64,000 bases of DNA from Sphingobium_A sp965228065 (GTDB lineage Bacteria > Pseudomonadota > Alphaproteobacteria > Sphingomonadales > Sphingomonadaceae). Below the pieces are notes generated by a model. The model was not told the origin of the DNA and did no database searches. It saw only the letters and a list, made by a program, of their open reading frames with translations. Below, piece by piece: positions 26,567-36,750 of the stretch; within the stretch, counting starts at the first letter, position 1; each line of letters opens with the position of its first letter. The stretch lies in contig OZ245788.1 in the NCBI GenBank assembly GCA_965228065.1, forward strand, positions 1,922,001 through 1,986,000, in the 5' to 3' direction. Position numbers and translations under genes: made by a program.

Positions 26567-28588
26567 TTAGTTGAACCGCCCCTTGCTTGCCGCCTTCTCC
26601 GCCAGCAGCGGTGCGATCGCGAAGCCGTGCTTCTCCAGCCCGGCCTTGATCTTGTCCACGCCTTCCAGATCGGCCCAGAACATCGGGCCGCCGCGATAGA
26701 CCGGCCAGCCATAGCCATAGACCCAGACCACATCGATGTCCGACGCACGCTGCGCCATCTTCTCTTCCAGGATCAGCGCGCCTTCGTTGACCATCGTATA
26801 CAGCGTCCGCTCGATGATCTCCTCGTCGCTGATCTCACGCTTCACGGCGCCCGATTTGGCCGAGAAATCGTCGATGATCGCCTGCACTTCGGCGCTGGGC
26901 GAGGGATTTCGCTTCTCGTCATAATCGTAGAAACCCTTGCCGGTCTTCTGGCCCCAGCGGCCGACCGCGCAGAGCGCGTCGCGGACATTCTCGATGCGCG
27001 TCGGATCGCGATGCCAGCCGATGTCGACGCCGGCGAGATCGCTCATCTGGAACGGACCCATCGGCATGCCGAAATCGACATGGACCTTGTCGATCTGCTG
27101 CGGCGTGGCACCTTCCATCAGCAACTGCATCGCCTCAAGCTGGCGGGGCTTCAGCATGCGGTTGCCGATGAAGCCGTCGCACACGCCCGCGACCACCGCG
27201 ACCTTCTTGATCTTCTTGGCCACCGCCATGGCGGTCGCCAGCACGTCCGGCGCGGTCTTCGCGCCGCGCACGACCTCCAGCAGCTTCATGACGTTGGCGG
27301 GCGAGAAGAAGTGCAGGCCGAGCACGTCCTGCGGCCGGCTGGTCGACGCCGCGATCTCGTTCACATCGAGATAGCTGGTGTTGGATGCCAGAATCGCACC
27401 GGGCTTGGCGATCGCGTCGAGCTTGCCGAAGACTTCCTTCTTCACGTCCATATTCTCGAAGACGGCTTCGATGATCAGGTCGCAATCGGCGAGATCGTTC
27501 ATGTCGAGCGTCGGCGTGAGGATGCCCATCGCGGCCTCGACCTGCTCGGGCTTGATTCGACCCTTGGCGGCACTCGCCTCGTAATTCTTGCGGATCAGGC
27601 CGGTGCCGCGGTCGAGTGCGTCCTGCTTCATCTCGACGATCGTCACCGGAATGCCGGCGCTCAGGAAGTTCATCGAGATGCCACCGCCCATCGTGCCGGC
27701 ACCGATCATGCCGACCTTGCGGATGTCGCGCAGCTTGGTGTCCTCGGGCACATCGTCGATCTTCGATGCCTTGCGCTCGGAGAAGAAGATGTGGCGCTGG
27801 GCGGCGGACTGGCTGCCCATCATCAACTTCATGAATTCCTGACGCTCGAACGCGATGCCTTCCGCGAAGGGCAGGCGGGTGGCTGCTTCGACGCAGGCGA
27901 TGTTGGCGGCCGGGGCGTCGAAACCGCGGAATTTCTTGGCATTGGCCTTGGCAAAGGCCTCGATCGATGCGGGATCGCCTTTGACCGGCAATTCACTCGA
28001 CCTGCGCGGCCCCTTGGCGATGCAGTCGCGCGCAAAGGCGATCGCCGTCTCGGCGAGCTTGCCTTCCTCAGCTACAAGATCGACGAGCCCCAGGCTTTCC
28101 GCCTTGGCCGCACTCACCGGATTGCCGGTCGAGCACATCTCGACGGCAGCCTCGATGCCCGCGACGCGCGGCAGACGCTGGGTGCCGCCGGCGCCGGGCA
28201 AAAGGCCGAGCTTCACTTCGGGCACGCCGAGCTGGGCGGACGGAACGGCGACGCGATAGTGGCAGGAGAGGGCGGTTTCGAGCCCACCGCCCAGCGCGGT
28301 GCCATGGATCGCGGCGATCACGGGCTTGGTGCTGGCTTCGATCAGATCGACCAGGGTGGGCAGGCCGGGCTCGACCGGAGCCTTGGTGAATTCGGTGATG
28401 TCGGCACCGGCGAAGAAGGTGCGGCCGTCGCAGCGAATGACCACCGCCTTCACGCTATCGTCGCCCAGCGCTTCTTCTATGCCGGCCTTGAGACCCAGGC
28501 GCACCGCCGCGCCGAGCGCGTTCACCGGCGGGTTGTTGGAGATGATGACGAGTATTTCGCCATGGCGTTCGGTGGTGACGACGGACAT
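26567..28588 (-). CDS. Bifunctional enoyl-CoA hydratase / 3-hydroxyacyl-CoA dehydrogenase
   Basis: A 673-residue multifunctional beta-oxidation enzyme of the FadJ/peroxisomal MFE-1 order. The N-terminal crotonase domain (about residues 1-180) has FAGADITEF and GTALGGGLE oxyanion motifs and the catalytic-region Glu in LPGAGGTQRLPR. The NAD-binding domain begins near residue 292 with VGMIGAGTMGGGISMN, and two C-terminal HAD helical domains follow (GFIGNRML, DLAGVDIG). It would hydrate 2-enoyl-CoA and oxidise the 3-hydroxy product. It is transcribed alone or with the downstream island genes; the next upstream gene on this strand starts on the far side of a 40-base gap. Confidence 0.94.
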   Translation of the reverse strand: MSVVTTERHGEILVIISNNPPVNALGAAVRLGLKAGIEEALGDDSVKAVVIRCDGRTFFAGADITEFTKAPVEPGLPTLVDLIEASTKPVIAAIHGTALGGGLETALSCHYRVAVPSAQLGVPEVKLGLLPGAGGTQRLPRVAGIEAAVEMCSTGNPVSAAKAESLGLVDLVAEEGKLAETAIAFARDCIAKGPRRSSELPVKGDPASIEAFAKANAKKFRGFDAPAANIACVEAATRLPFAEGIAFERQEFMKLMMGSQSAAQRHIFFSERKASKIDDVPEDTKLRDIRKVGMIGAGTMGGGISMNFLSAGIPVTIVEMKQDALDRGTGLIRKNYEASAAKGRIKPEQVEAAMGILTPTLDMNDLADCDLIIEAVFENMDVKKEVFGKLDAIAKPGAILASNTSYLDVNEIAASTSRPQDVLGLHFFSPANVMKLLEVVRGAKTAPDVLATAMAVAKKIKKVAVVAGVCDGFIGNRMLKPRQLEAMQLLMEGATPQQIDKVHVDFGMPMGPFQMSDLAGVDIGWHRDPTRIENVRDALCAVGRWGQKTGKGFYDYDEKRNPSPSAEVQAIIDDFSAKSGAVKREISDEEIIERTLYTMVNEGALILEEKMAQRASDIDVVWVYGYGWPVYRGGPMFWADLEGVDKIKAGLEKHGFAIAPLLAEKAASKGRFN

Positions 28589-28628
28589 TGGTTCCTCCAG
28601 TTTTTTTGTCTCGAAATCTGCTTCGGTC

Positions 28629-29849
28629 TTAATCGGCGAGCGCGGCGTAGAGCATGGTCTTGATTTCGCGGCGCACGGGATAGGTGCTCGACGGCATGAG
28701 CTGCGTCATGAAGATCATGATCACATCCTCCTGCGGATCGACGAAGAAGGCGGTCGAAAACATGCCGCCCCAGAAATAGTCGCCCTTCGATCCCGGCACC
28801 ATTGTCGCTGCGGGATCGATCGTGGTCGCAAATCCGAGGCCAAAGCCGGTGCCGGCATTCTCGGCCTCGCTGAACAGCGCCTTGGAATGCTGGGTCAGGT
28901 CGCCGCCGCCCGGCAGATGATTGGCGGTCATCAGCGACAGCGTCTTGCGGCTGATGATCCGTGCGCCATCCAGCTCGCCTTCGTTCAGCAGCATCCGGCA
29001 GAAGCGGTGATAGTCCGCCAGAGTCGATGCCATGCCCCCGCCGCCCGAAAGCTGGTTGGGCTTGCGCGCCCAGGCGCTGGTCGCACCCGGATCATACATC
29101 TTCTTATTGTCGGCCGCATTGAAGACATAGCAGTCGGGCAGCCGGTGCTGCTTGTCCGCCGGCACCTGGAAATGCGTGTCATCCATGCCGAGCGGGCGGG
29201 TGACGCGCGCTGCGATCGCCTCGTCCAGTGGGCGATCGTCGACGCGCTGAATGATCGCGCCGAGGATGTCGGTGGCGACCGAGTAATTCCAGGCGCTGCC
29301 GGGGTCGAACTGGAGCGGGATGCCGGCGAGCAGCTTGATCAGCTCTTCCAGGTCGGGGCCGGAAAACGCCTCCAGCCTGGCCGCGCGATAGGCCGCGTCG
29401 ATCGGTGTGCGTTCCTGGAACCCATAGGTCAGGCCCGAGGTATGGCGCAGCAGGTCGATCATCCGCATCGGCGCGGTCGTCGGGCGCGTGGCGAAGGGCT
29501 GGTTGCCGCCGCCCGCCACGAACACGCCGATATCCTTCCATTCGGGGATCACGCGGTGAACCGGGTCGGCGAGCGCGAGCTTGCCTTCCTCGACCAGTTG
29601 CATGAACGCCACCGACGTGATCGGCTTGGTCATGGAGGCGATGCGGAAGAGCGCATCCTCCTTCAAAGCCTCTCCCGCGCGGGCTTCGCCCTGGACCGAA
29701 AGATGGGCGATCTCGTCGCCGCGGCCGATCAGCAGCGCGGCGTGCGGCAATTTGCCGGTATCGAGATATTTCGCCTTCAGATGCGCGGGAATGCGGGCGA
29801 GGCGTTCGGCGTCGAAGCCGAGATCGGTGGGGTCGGACATGGTGATCAT
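28629..29849 (-). CDS. Family VIII-type serine esterase (beta-lactamase fold)
   Basis: A 406-residue cytoplasmic protein; no signal peptide. It has SMTK (SxxK), NYSVATD in the Y-x-x motif position and FWGGMFST in the third motif position. The W-G-G form is characteristic of EstB-like family VIII carboxylesterases rather than beta-lactamases. The start overlaps the aldo/keto reductase stop (ATGA), so it follows that gene in one transcript; MSDPTD at 29840 is an alternative start. In this island it could hydrolyse an ester or lactone before or after CoA activation. Confidence 0.9.
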   Translation of the reverse strand: MITMSDPTDLGFDAERLARIPAHLKAKYLDTGKLPHAALLIGRGDEIAHLSVQGEARAGEALKEDALFRIASMTKPITSVAFMQLVEEGKLALADPVHRVIPEWKDIGVFVAGGGNQPFATRPTTAPMRMIDLLRHTSGLTYGFQERTPIDAAYRAARLEAFSGPDLEELIKLLAGIPLQFDPGSAWNYSVATDILGAIIQRVDDRPLDEAIAARVTRPLGMDDTHFQVPADKQHRLPDCYVFNAADNKKMYDPGATSAWARKPNQLSGGGGMASTLADYHRFCRMLLNEGELDGARIISRKTLSLMTANHLPGGGDLTQHSKALFSEAENAGTGFGLGFATTIDPAATMVPGSKGDYFWGGMFSTAFFVDPQEDVIMIFMTQLMPSSTYPVRREIKTMLYAALAD

Positions 29850-30793
29850 GTGCGCACGATCGAGGCGGCGATCGCCTCGGCCTTTTCGAACAGAGCGGGA
29901 TCGATCGAAAGCCCGCTGGCAGCGGCATTGTCGTCGACCTGTTCGGGGCGGCTGGCGCCAATGATCGCCGATGCGACATTGGGGTTGCTGAGCACCCAGG
30001 CGAGCGCGAACTGCGCGAGCGTGCAGCCGGCTTCCGCGGCAAGCGGACGCAACTGGTCGACGGCGCCGAGCACCGCGTCGTTCATGAAGCGATCGATGAA
30101 ACCGCCCATCTGGTCGCTGGTCGCGCGGCTATCGGGTGGTGGTGCCTGACCCGGCCGGTATTTGCCGGTGAGCACGCCCTGCGCCAGCGGGGACCAGACG
30201 ATCTGCGAAATGCCGTTTGCGGCGGCAAGCGGAATGACTTCGGCTTCGGGCGCGCGCCACAGCAGCGAATATTGCGGCTGGCTCGAAACGAATTTCACGG
30301 TGCCGGGTACGGCAAGCGCGTCGCGGATATTCTGCGGCGACCATTCCGAAAAACCGATATGGCGTGCCTTACCCGAACGGACGACTTCGCTCAGCGCCTC
30401 CATCGTCTCTTCGATCGGGGTTTCGTCGTCATAGCGGTGGCATTGATAAAGATCGACATAGTCGGTCTTGAGCCGCGTCAGCGACGCATCGACCTGTTTG
30501 AGGATCTGCGTACGCGACAGGCCACGGTCATTTTCGGTCATCGGAAAGAACAGTTTCGTCGCCAGCACATAACTGTTGCGGGAGCGGTCTTTCAGCGCGT
30601 CACCCAGAAACGTCTCGGCAGCGCCCCGGCCATAGATATTGGCGGTGTCGATGAAGTTGATGCCGATCCCGAGCGCGCGATCGAGACAGGCGCGCGCCTT
30701 GTCCGCCTCCACGCCGACGCCGAAGGTCAGCCATGATCCGAGCGAGATTTCCGAAACCTGGAGGTCGCTGTCGCCGAGCTTGCGATATTTCAC
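29846..30793 (-). CDS. Aldo/keto reductase
   Basis: A 315-residue NADPH-dependent oxidoreductase with an (alpha/beta)8 barrel. The catalytic tetrad is visible: Asp and Tyr in FIDTANIYGRG, Lys in LATKLFF and His in YQCHRYD. The sequence resembles the YghZ/voltage-gated K+ channel beta-subunit branch, and the NADP-binding end is ASAIIGASRPEQ. It is upstream of the family VIII esterase (overlapping by four bases) and 13 bases downstream of an SDR, suggesting carbonyl reduction of intermediates in this operon. Confidence 0.93.
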   Translation of the reverse strand: MKYRKLGDSDLQVSEISLGSWLTFGVGVEADKARACLDRALGIGINFIDTANIYGRGAAETFLGDALKDRSRNSYVLATKLFFPMTENDRGLSRTQILKQVDASLTRLKTDYVDLYQCHRYDDETPIEETMEALSEVVRSGKARHIGFSEWSPQNIRDALAVPGTVKFVSSQPQYSLLWRAPEAEVIPLAAANGISQIVWSPLAQGVLTGKYRPGQAPPPDSRATSDQMGGFIDRFMNDAVLGAVDQLRPLAAEAGCTLAQFALAWVLSNPNVASAIIGASRPEQVDDNAAASGLSIDPALFEKAEAIAASIVRT

Positions 30794-30806
30794 CGATGAT
30801 TGTCCT

Positions 30807-31610
<804 letters not shown>

Positions 31611-31620
31611 ATCGCGTCTC

Positions 31621-32691
31621 CTATTCCGCGCCTGCCTTCACCGCGAAGCCCCAGGCCGCCTTTGCCAGCGACGGCGCGCGCGCGGCGGTCGCTTCCGCCT
31701 GCGCGCTCGACGCGGTCCCCTCGAGGATGCGTTTCCGGATGCCCTGGACGATGCCGGTGAGGCGGAACAGATTGTAGCTGAAATACCAGTTGAGGTCCGG
31801 CAGGCCTGTGCGTCCGGTCGCAGCGCAATAGCGTTCCACCGTCTCTTCGAGCGTCGGAATGCCGAGTGCCGGAAGGTCGAGGCCCTGGATGCCCGAGCGG
31901 CCTTCGGGCTCGGTCACCCAGTTCATCAGCAGATACGAAAAGTCCGCAAGCGGATCGCCAAGCGTCGAAAGCTCCCAGTCGAGCACCGCAAGCACACGGG
32001 GCTCGGCCGCATCGAAGATCATGTTATCGATGCGGAAGTCGCCATGGACGATCGACACGCGATCCTGCGCGGGCATCGTCCGGGGCAGCCATTCGATCAG
32101 CCGCTCGACCTCGGGCATATGTTCGGTCTCGGACGCGCGATATTGTTTGGTCCAGCGGCCGACCTGGCGTTCGAAATAATTGCCGGGCTTGCCATAGTCG
32201 CCCAGGCCCACCGCCTCGTGATCGATGCCGTGCAACGCCGCCATCGTATCGATCATCGCATTATAGATGTTGCGCCGCTCGCCGGGCGCCATGCCGGGCA
32301 GCGAACCGTCCCACAGGCTGCGCCCTTCGACCAACCCCATCACGTAGAACATCGAACCGATCACGCCGTCATCGGTGCACAGTCCATAGGGTCGTGCCAC
32401 CGGAAAACCGGTGGGGTGAAGCGCCGCGATCAGCCTGTATTCGCGATCGACCGCATGGGCGGAGGGCAGCAGCGGGCCGAAGGGTTTGCGGCGCAGCACA
32501 TAAGCGCCGCTGGGGGAATCGATGCGATAGGTCGGGTTGGATTGCCCGCCCTTGAACTTGGTCAGCCGGATCGGGCCTTGGAAACCTGCGACGTTCACCG
32601 TCATCCACGCGGTCAGCGCCGTTTCGTCCAGCCGGTCCTTTTCCGGAACGTCGACCGTGCCGGTCATGGATGACTCAGCGCTCTCGGTCAT
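31621..32691 (-). CDS. ACAD10/11-type aminoglycoside-phosphotransferase-fold kinase
   Basis: A 356-residue protein kinase-fold small-molecule kinase. It has the nucleotide-binding loop KFKGGQSNPTY, the catalytic loop VHGDFRIDNMIFD (Brenner motif H-G-D..N) and the metal motif VLDWELSTLGDP. These three segments closely match the N-terminal domain of animal ACAD11, where the kinase phosphorylates hydroxyacyl-CoA. ATG 32691 overlaps the alcohol dehydrogenase stop (ATGA). The adjacent ACAD11-type dehydrogenase at 33773 is the other half of the animal fusion. An open frame continues upstream in another gene's territory and is not part of this protein. Confidence 0.88.
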   Translation of the reverse strand: MTESAESSMTGTVDVPEKDRLDETALTAWMTVNVAGFQGPIRLTKFKGGQSNPTYRIDSPSGAYVLRRKPFGPLLPSAHAVDREYRLIAALHPTGFPVARPYGLCTDDGVIGSMFYVMGLVEGRSLWDGSLPGMAPGERRNIYNAMIDTMAALHGIDHEAVGLGDYGKPGNYFERQVGRWTKQYRASETEHMPEVERLIEWLPRTMPAQDRVSIVHGDFRIDNMIFDAAEPRVLAVLDWELSTLGDPLADFSYLLMNWVTEPEGRSGIQGLDLPALGIPTLEETVERYCAATGRTGLPDLNWYFSYNLFRLTGIVQGIRKRILEGTASSAQAEATAARAPSLAKAAWGFAVKAGAE

Positions 32692-33773
32692 GCGTCGAAC
32701 ACGATCACGGTGCGTGCCGAGTCGCCCTTGCGGAGTTCGTCGAACGCGTGGTTGATCTGGCTCAGCGGCACACGCTCGGCGATGATCGTGTCGAGGTCGA
32801 GCAGGCCGCGCATATAGAAATCGACGAGCCGCGGGATATCGACTGGGAAGCGATTGCCCCCCATGATGGCGCCCTGCAGCTTCTTGCCCGTCAGCAGGTC
32901 CATCGCGCTCAACCCGGTCTTGTGATCGAGCGGCATCATGCCGAGCACAGTGGCGGTGCCGCCACGGCGCAACAGCTTGATCGCCATATCGCCCGATGCC
33001 GGACGGCCGACCGCTTCGATGGCATGGTCGACGCCGCCCTTGGTCAGCGCGAGGATTTCGTCGACCGCGCCTTCCGCTGCTGAATCGATCATGTCGGTGG
33101 CGCCCAGCTTCTCGGCGAGTGCGCGCTTCTCCGGCACGGGATCGACCGCGATGATCCGGCCCGCGCCGGCGATGCGTGCTGCGTTGATCGCGGCCAGCCC
33201 GACGCCGCCGCAGCCCACGACCGCGACGGTCTCGCCTGGCGTCGGTCGCGCGACGTTGAAGATCGCGCCGGCCCCGGTGGTGACGGCGCAGCCCAGAATG
33301 CTGGCACGGTCGAGCGGCATTTCGGGATCGATCGCGACGCAGGCATGTTCGTGGACGAGCATTTGTTCGGCATAGGCCGACAGGTTGAGCATCTGGTTGA
33401 TCGGCGCACCGCCCATGCTGAGTCGGGACGGTTCGCTCTTCTTCCGGCGGGTATCCCCACCCAGGCACAGCGACATCCGGCCGGTGACGCAGAATTCGCA
33501 ATGGCCGCAAAAGGCGGAGAGGCAGGTGACGACGGCATCGCCGACCTTCACCGTCGTCACGCCTTCGCCGACCATTTCGACGATGCCGGCCGCTTCATGC
33601 CCCGGGATTGCGGGCAGCGGATGCGGATAGGCGCCATCGACGAAATGCAGGTCCGACCGGCATACGCCGCAAGCGACCGTGCGGATCAGCACTTCGCGCG
33701 GACCGGGCTTGTCGACCGTGATATCCTCGATGGTGAGGGGTTTTCTGGCTTCGTAGAGGACCGCGGCCTTCAT
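32688..33773 (-). CDS. Zinc-dependent alcohol dehydrogenase (MDR family)
   Basis: A 361-residue medium-chain dehydrogenase. Catalytic zinc ligands are in CGVCRSDLHF and GHEAAG. The structural zinc site is the four-cysteine lobe FCGHCEFC..SLC, and the Rossmann motif is VVGCGGVGLAA. It oxidises an alcohol or reduces an aldehyde or ketone with NAD(P). It overlaps both neighbours by four bases (kinase downstream, ACAD11-type dehydrogenase upstream), so all three are translated as a unit. It probably handles a hydroxy or oxo group on the substrate of this module. Confidence 0.94.
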   Translation of the reverse strand: MKAAVLYEARKPLTIEDITVDKPGPREVLIRTVACGVCRSDLHFVDGAYPHPLPAIPGHEAAGIVEMVGEGVTTVKVGDAVVTCLSAFCGHCEFCVTGRMSLCLGGDTRRKKSEPSRLSMGGAPINQMLNLSAYAEQMLVHEHACVAIDPEMPLDRASILGCAVTTGAGAIFNVARPTPGETVAVVGCGGVGLAAINAARIAGAGRIIAVDPVPEKRALAEKLGATDMIDSAAEGAVDEILALTKGGVDHAIEAVGRPASGDMAIKLLRRGGTATVLGMMPLDHKTGLSAMDLLTGKKLQGAIMGGNRFPVDIPRLVDFYMRGLLDLDTIIAERVPLSQINHAFDELRKGDSARTVIVFDA

Positions 33774-35053
33774 CAGCGTGCTCCCGCAGCGGCCTTGGCC
33801 GCGGCGATCGCATCGCGACCGCCATGCTTGCCGAATTCGAGCCGCGCGATCGCGCGGTTGTGGACCTCGTCGGGGCCGTCGGCGAGCCGCAGCGTGCGGA
33901 TGCCGGCATAGGCGCGGGCCAGTCCGAAATCCTCGGACACGCCGGCGCCGCCATGCGCCTGGATCGCATCGTCGATGATGCGCAGCGCCATGCGCGGGGC
34001 CGCAACCTTGATCATCGCGATCTCGGCCTGGGCAGCCTTGTTGCCCGCCTTGTCCATCATGTCCGCGGCTTTCAGGCAGAGCAGGCGGCACATTTCGATA
34101 TCGATCCGCGCCTCGGCGATGCGCTGTTCCCACACGCTGTGCTCGGCCACCGCCTTGCCGAAGGCGACGCGCGACAGCAGCCGCTTCGCCATCTTCTCGA
34201 TCGCTTCCTCGGCGACCCCGATGGTGCGCATGCAGTGATGGATGCGGCCGGGCCCGAGGCGCCCCTGCGCGATCTCGAAGCCGCGCCCTTCGCCGAGCAG
34301 GATATTCTCCGCCGGCACGCGTACGTCGTCGAGCTGGATCTCCATATGGCCGTGCGGCGCATCGTCGTAACCGAAGACCGGCAAATGGCGCAGGATCTTC
34401 ACGCCTGGCGCGTCGAGCGGCATCAGGATCATCGATTGCTGCGCATGGCGCTGCGCTTCGAAATCGGTCTTGCCCATCAGGATGGAGATCGTGCAGCGCG
34501 GATCGCCCGCGCCCGACGACCACCATTTGCGGCCGTTGATGACATAATCGTCGCCGTCGCGGGTGATCCGGGTCTCGATGTTGGTGGCGTCGGACGATGC
34601 GACCGCGGGCTCGGTCATCAGGAAGGCGGAGCGGATTTCGCCGTCCATCAGCGGCTTCAGCCACCGGTCCTTCTGGTCGCGTGTGCCGTAGCGGTGGAAC
34701 ACTTCCATATTGCCGGTGTCGGGGGCCGAGCAGTTGAACACTTCGGAGGCCCAGCCGATGCGGCCCATTTCCTCGGCGCACAGCGCATATTCGAGATTGG
34801 AGAGCCCGGGGCCGTCAAACTCGAAACTGTCGTCGACAGGCGTGCGGCCGGATGCGGGAGGCATGAAGAGGTTCCAGATGCCCGCCGCCTTGGCGCGGGC
34901 TTTCTCTTCCTCGATCACCGGCAGTATTTTCCAGCGGCTGCCTTCGGCCTGCTGCGCATGATAATCATGGTCGCGCGGACGGACATGTTTCTCGATGAAA
35001 TCGCGAACACGGTCCCGCCAATAGGCTTGCCGCTCGGTCAGGGTGAAGTCCAT
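33773..35053 (-). CDS. ACAD11-type acyl-CoA dehydrogenase
   Basis: A 426-residue FAD enzyme, longer than ordinary short-chain acyl-CoA dehydrogenases. FAD-binding segments are visible at FLMTEPAVASSD and INGRKWWSSGA. The C-terminal catalytic region reads RLADGPDEVHNRAIA, a signature of ACAD10/ACAD11 instead of the usual YEGT. In animals that dehydrogenase domain follows the APH-type kinase in one chain; here the two are separate genes flanking an alcohol dehydrogenase. ACAD10/11 and bacterial LvaC are thought to remove phosphate from 4-phosphoacyl-CoA. It is the first gene of a run of overlapping minus-strand genes. Confidence 0.92.
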   Translation of the reverse strand: MDFTLTERQAYWRDRVRDFIEKHVRPRDHDYHAQQAEGSRWKILPVIEEEKARAKAAGIWNLFMPPASGRTPVDDSFEFDGPGLSNLEYALCAEEMGRIGWASEVFNCSAPDTGNMEVFHRYGTRDQKDRWLKPLMDGEIRSAFLMTEPAVASSDATNIETRITRDGDDYVINGRKWWSSGAGDPRCTISILMGKTDFEAQRHAQQSMILMPLDAPGVKILRHLPVFGYDDAPHGHMEIQLDDVRVPAENILLGEGRGFEIAQGRLGPGRIHHCMRTIGVAEEAIEKMAKRLLSRVAFGKAVAEHSVWEQRIAEARIDIEMCRLLCLKAADMMDKAGNKAAQAEIAMIKVAAPRMALRIIDDAIQAHGGAGVSEDFGLARAYAGIRTLRLADGPDEVHNRAIARLEFGKHGGRDAIAAAKAAAGAR

Positions 35054-35131
35054 CGCGTCTCTCCCGCCATTGTTTTCGATCCTGTGCCAAAGCCGAAAGC
35101 CGATTCCAGCGAGCTTGTGAACCCCTGAATT

Positions 35132-36616
35132 TCAGCCATCCGTCGAACCGCCATCGCCTTCCGCTACGGCAAGCAGGCGCAGCCGCGCCTCATGCTCTGC
35201 ACGGCCGAAGGGGAATTTCGTAAAGATCCATGCCGCGCACAGTCCGATCAGGACAGTGAGGCCGGCATAGGCCGCCATCAGCCGCGTGATCACTATGGAG
35301 TCGATCGCGGCCGGCTGTGCATCCGCCGGGAATCCGACCAGGCCGAGCAGGACCCCGGACAGGAAGATGCCGATTCCGGTCACGCATTTCTGGGTGAAGA
35401 AGAAACCGGCGAAGAACAGCCCCTCGGACCGCTTGCCGGTCTTCGCTTCGGACGCTTCGGTGACGTCGGCGACCATCGATGCGGTGAGGATCATCACGCC
35501 GACTCCTGCTGCGGTTCCAAGCGCCATCAGCGTCAGGAAAGCGGGCATCAGCAATGGGGACTGATTGGCCGGGAACAGCCCGGCAAGCCGCAACCAATAA
35601 GGCAAAGTAGACAGAAGGAGGCTGGCGAGCGCGAGCAATGCGGCCGCATCCTTCTTGCCGAACCGACGCGAAATCGCGGCAACGCCGAGAAAGGCGAGGA
35701 CGACGCCGGCGAACAGGGCCAGCGCATAGCTGATGAAAGCGGCCTGCGGGAATTCCCAGACGAACAGCAGCATGTAATTGCTGAGTGCGAAGGTGAGTCC
35801 CTGGTTGGCGAAGGCAAAGAGGGCTGCCGCCATCAGGATCAGGAACGGCCGGTTACCCAATGTTCCCGCGATCGCACGCAGCGTGGGGCCAAGGGGCAGC
35901 CGTTCCGGCGCGGTCGGTTGAGGGCGCGCATAGGCGCGATGGGTGCCGATCGCCGAGACCAGCACGGCGACGACCATGACCGCGGCACCGACCAGGGCGA
36001 AACGATGATAGCCATTGGGGTTGAGCTGCCCGATGGGATAGCCGGGCTCGGGCACCAGCAGTGCCGCGAAGGTGAGCATCAGCATGGCGAGTCCGCCCGC
36101 CCAGCCGAACAGATAGCGATAGCGCAGCACCACCGTCCGCTCATGATAGTCGCGCGTGATTTCGGGCGCGAGCGCGAGCGACGGCACTTCGTAGCAGGAC
36201 ACGACCGCGCGCACGAGAATCGCGATGCCGATCAGATAGGCGAACTGCATGCCTGGCGATGCGTCGGGCGGATTCCACAGCAGCACCCAGACCATCGCGA
36301 TCGGCACGGCGGAGAGGTAGAGCCAGGGATGGCGACGACCCCAGCGCGAATGCGTCTGGTCCGAAAGGTGACCGACCAGCGGATCGATGCACGCGTCGAC
36401 GAGCAGTGCGATCATGATCGCCAGCCCGACCTGTTGCGCCGGCAGTCCCACGACCTGATTGTAGAAGAGCAGCAGGAAGACGGAGAAGCCGTTGTCCTTG
36501 ATGCCATAGGCGACCGCACCGAACCCATAGGCCAGCTTGATGCGCAACGGCACGCGATGGGGTGCGGATTCGCTCTCGACTCTCAACGGCCATCCTCTCC
36601 CTTGGATGTCGAGCAT
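35132..36616 (-). CDS. MFS transporter of the GPH (glycoside-pentoside-hexuronide) type
   Basis: A transporter of about 494 residues with twelve predicted membrane segments. The loop DACIDPLVGHLSDQTHSRWGRRHPW is the family-defining cytoplasmic motif of GPH:cation symporters. The start is uncertain: ATG 36616 is used, but TTG 36586 has the better ribosome binding site (AAGGGAGAGGA). Despite the family name, many sphingomonad members in catabolic clusters have unknown substrates. It is divergent from the acyl-CoA dehydrogenase at 36751 and upstream of the kinase-dehydrogenase operon, so it may import the compound degraded by the island. Confidence 0.88.
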   Translation of the reverse strand: MLDIQGRGWPLRVESESAPHRVPLRIKLAYGFGAVAYGIKDNGFSVFLLLFYNQVVGLPAQQVGLAIMIALLVDACIDPLVGHLSDQTHSRWGRRHPWLYLSAVPIAMVWVLLWNPPDASPGMQFAYLIGIAILVRAVVSCYEVPSLALAPEITRDYHERTVVLRYRYLFGWAGGLAMLMLTFAALLVPEPGYPIGQLNPNGYHRFALVGAAVMVVAVLVSAIGTHRAYARPQPTAPERLPLGPTLRAIAGTLGNRPFLILMAAALFAFANQGLTFALSNYMLLFVWEFPQAAFISYALALFAGVVLAFLGVAAISRRFGKKDAAALLALASLLLSTLPYWLRLAGLFPANQSPLLMPAFLTLMALGTAAGVGVMILTASMVADVTEASEAKTGKRSEGLFFAGFFFTQKCVTGIGIFLSGVLLGLVGFPADAQPAAIDSIVITRLMAAYAGLTVLIGLCAAWIFTKFPFGRAEHEARLRLLAVAEGDGGSTDG

Positions 36617-36750
36617 GAGGGGTGGCGCGGACACGGTCAATGCACGTCGAACTGACGCTACGGCACCCGCGATTCCCGCAGAAACCCTTGCTTGCGCGAT
36701 TTTGCGGCCATAGTCTTGGCCTCGAAATCATGCTCGGAGAGGAGCGACGA

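Noticed and set aside
26525..28663. A 712-codon open frame on the plus strand
   Set aside because: Antisense to the FadJ-like gene, no recognisable domain, shadow-type composition.
32692..33510. Upstream extension of the kinase-like gene by more than 270 codons
   Set aside because: The extension is a shadow of the alcohol dehydrogenase in another frame; ATG 32691 overlapping its stop is the natural start.
36652..36667. Another copy of the shared operator (TGACGCTACGG) upstream of the 36751 dehydrogenase
   Set aside because: Spacing between TGACG and ACGG is one base short and no dyad is present.
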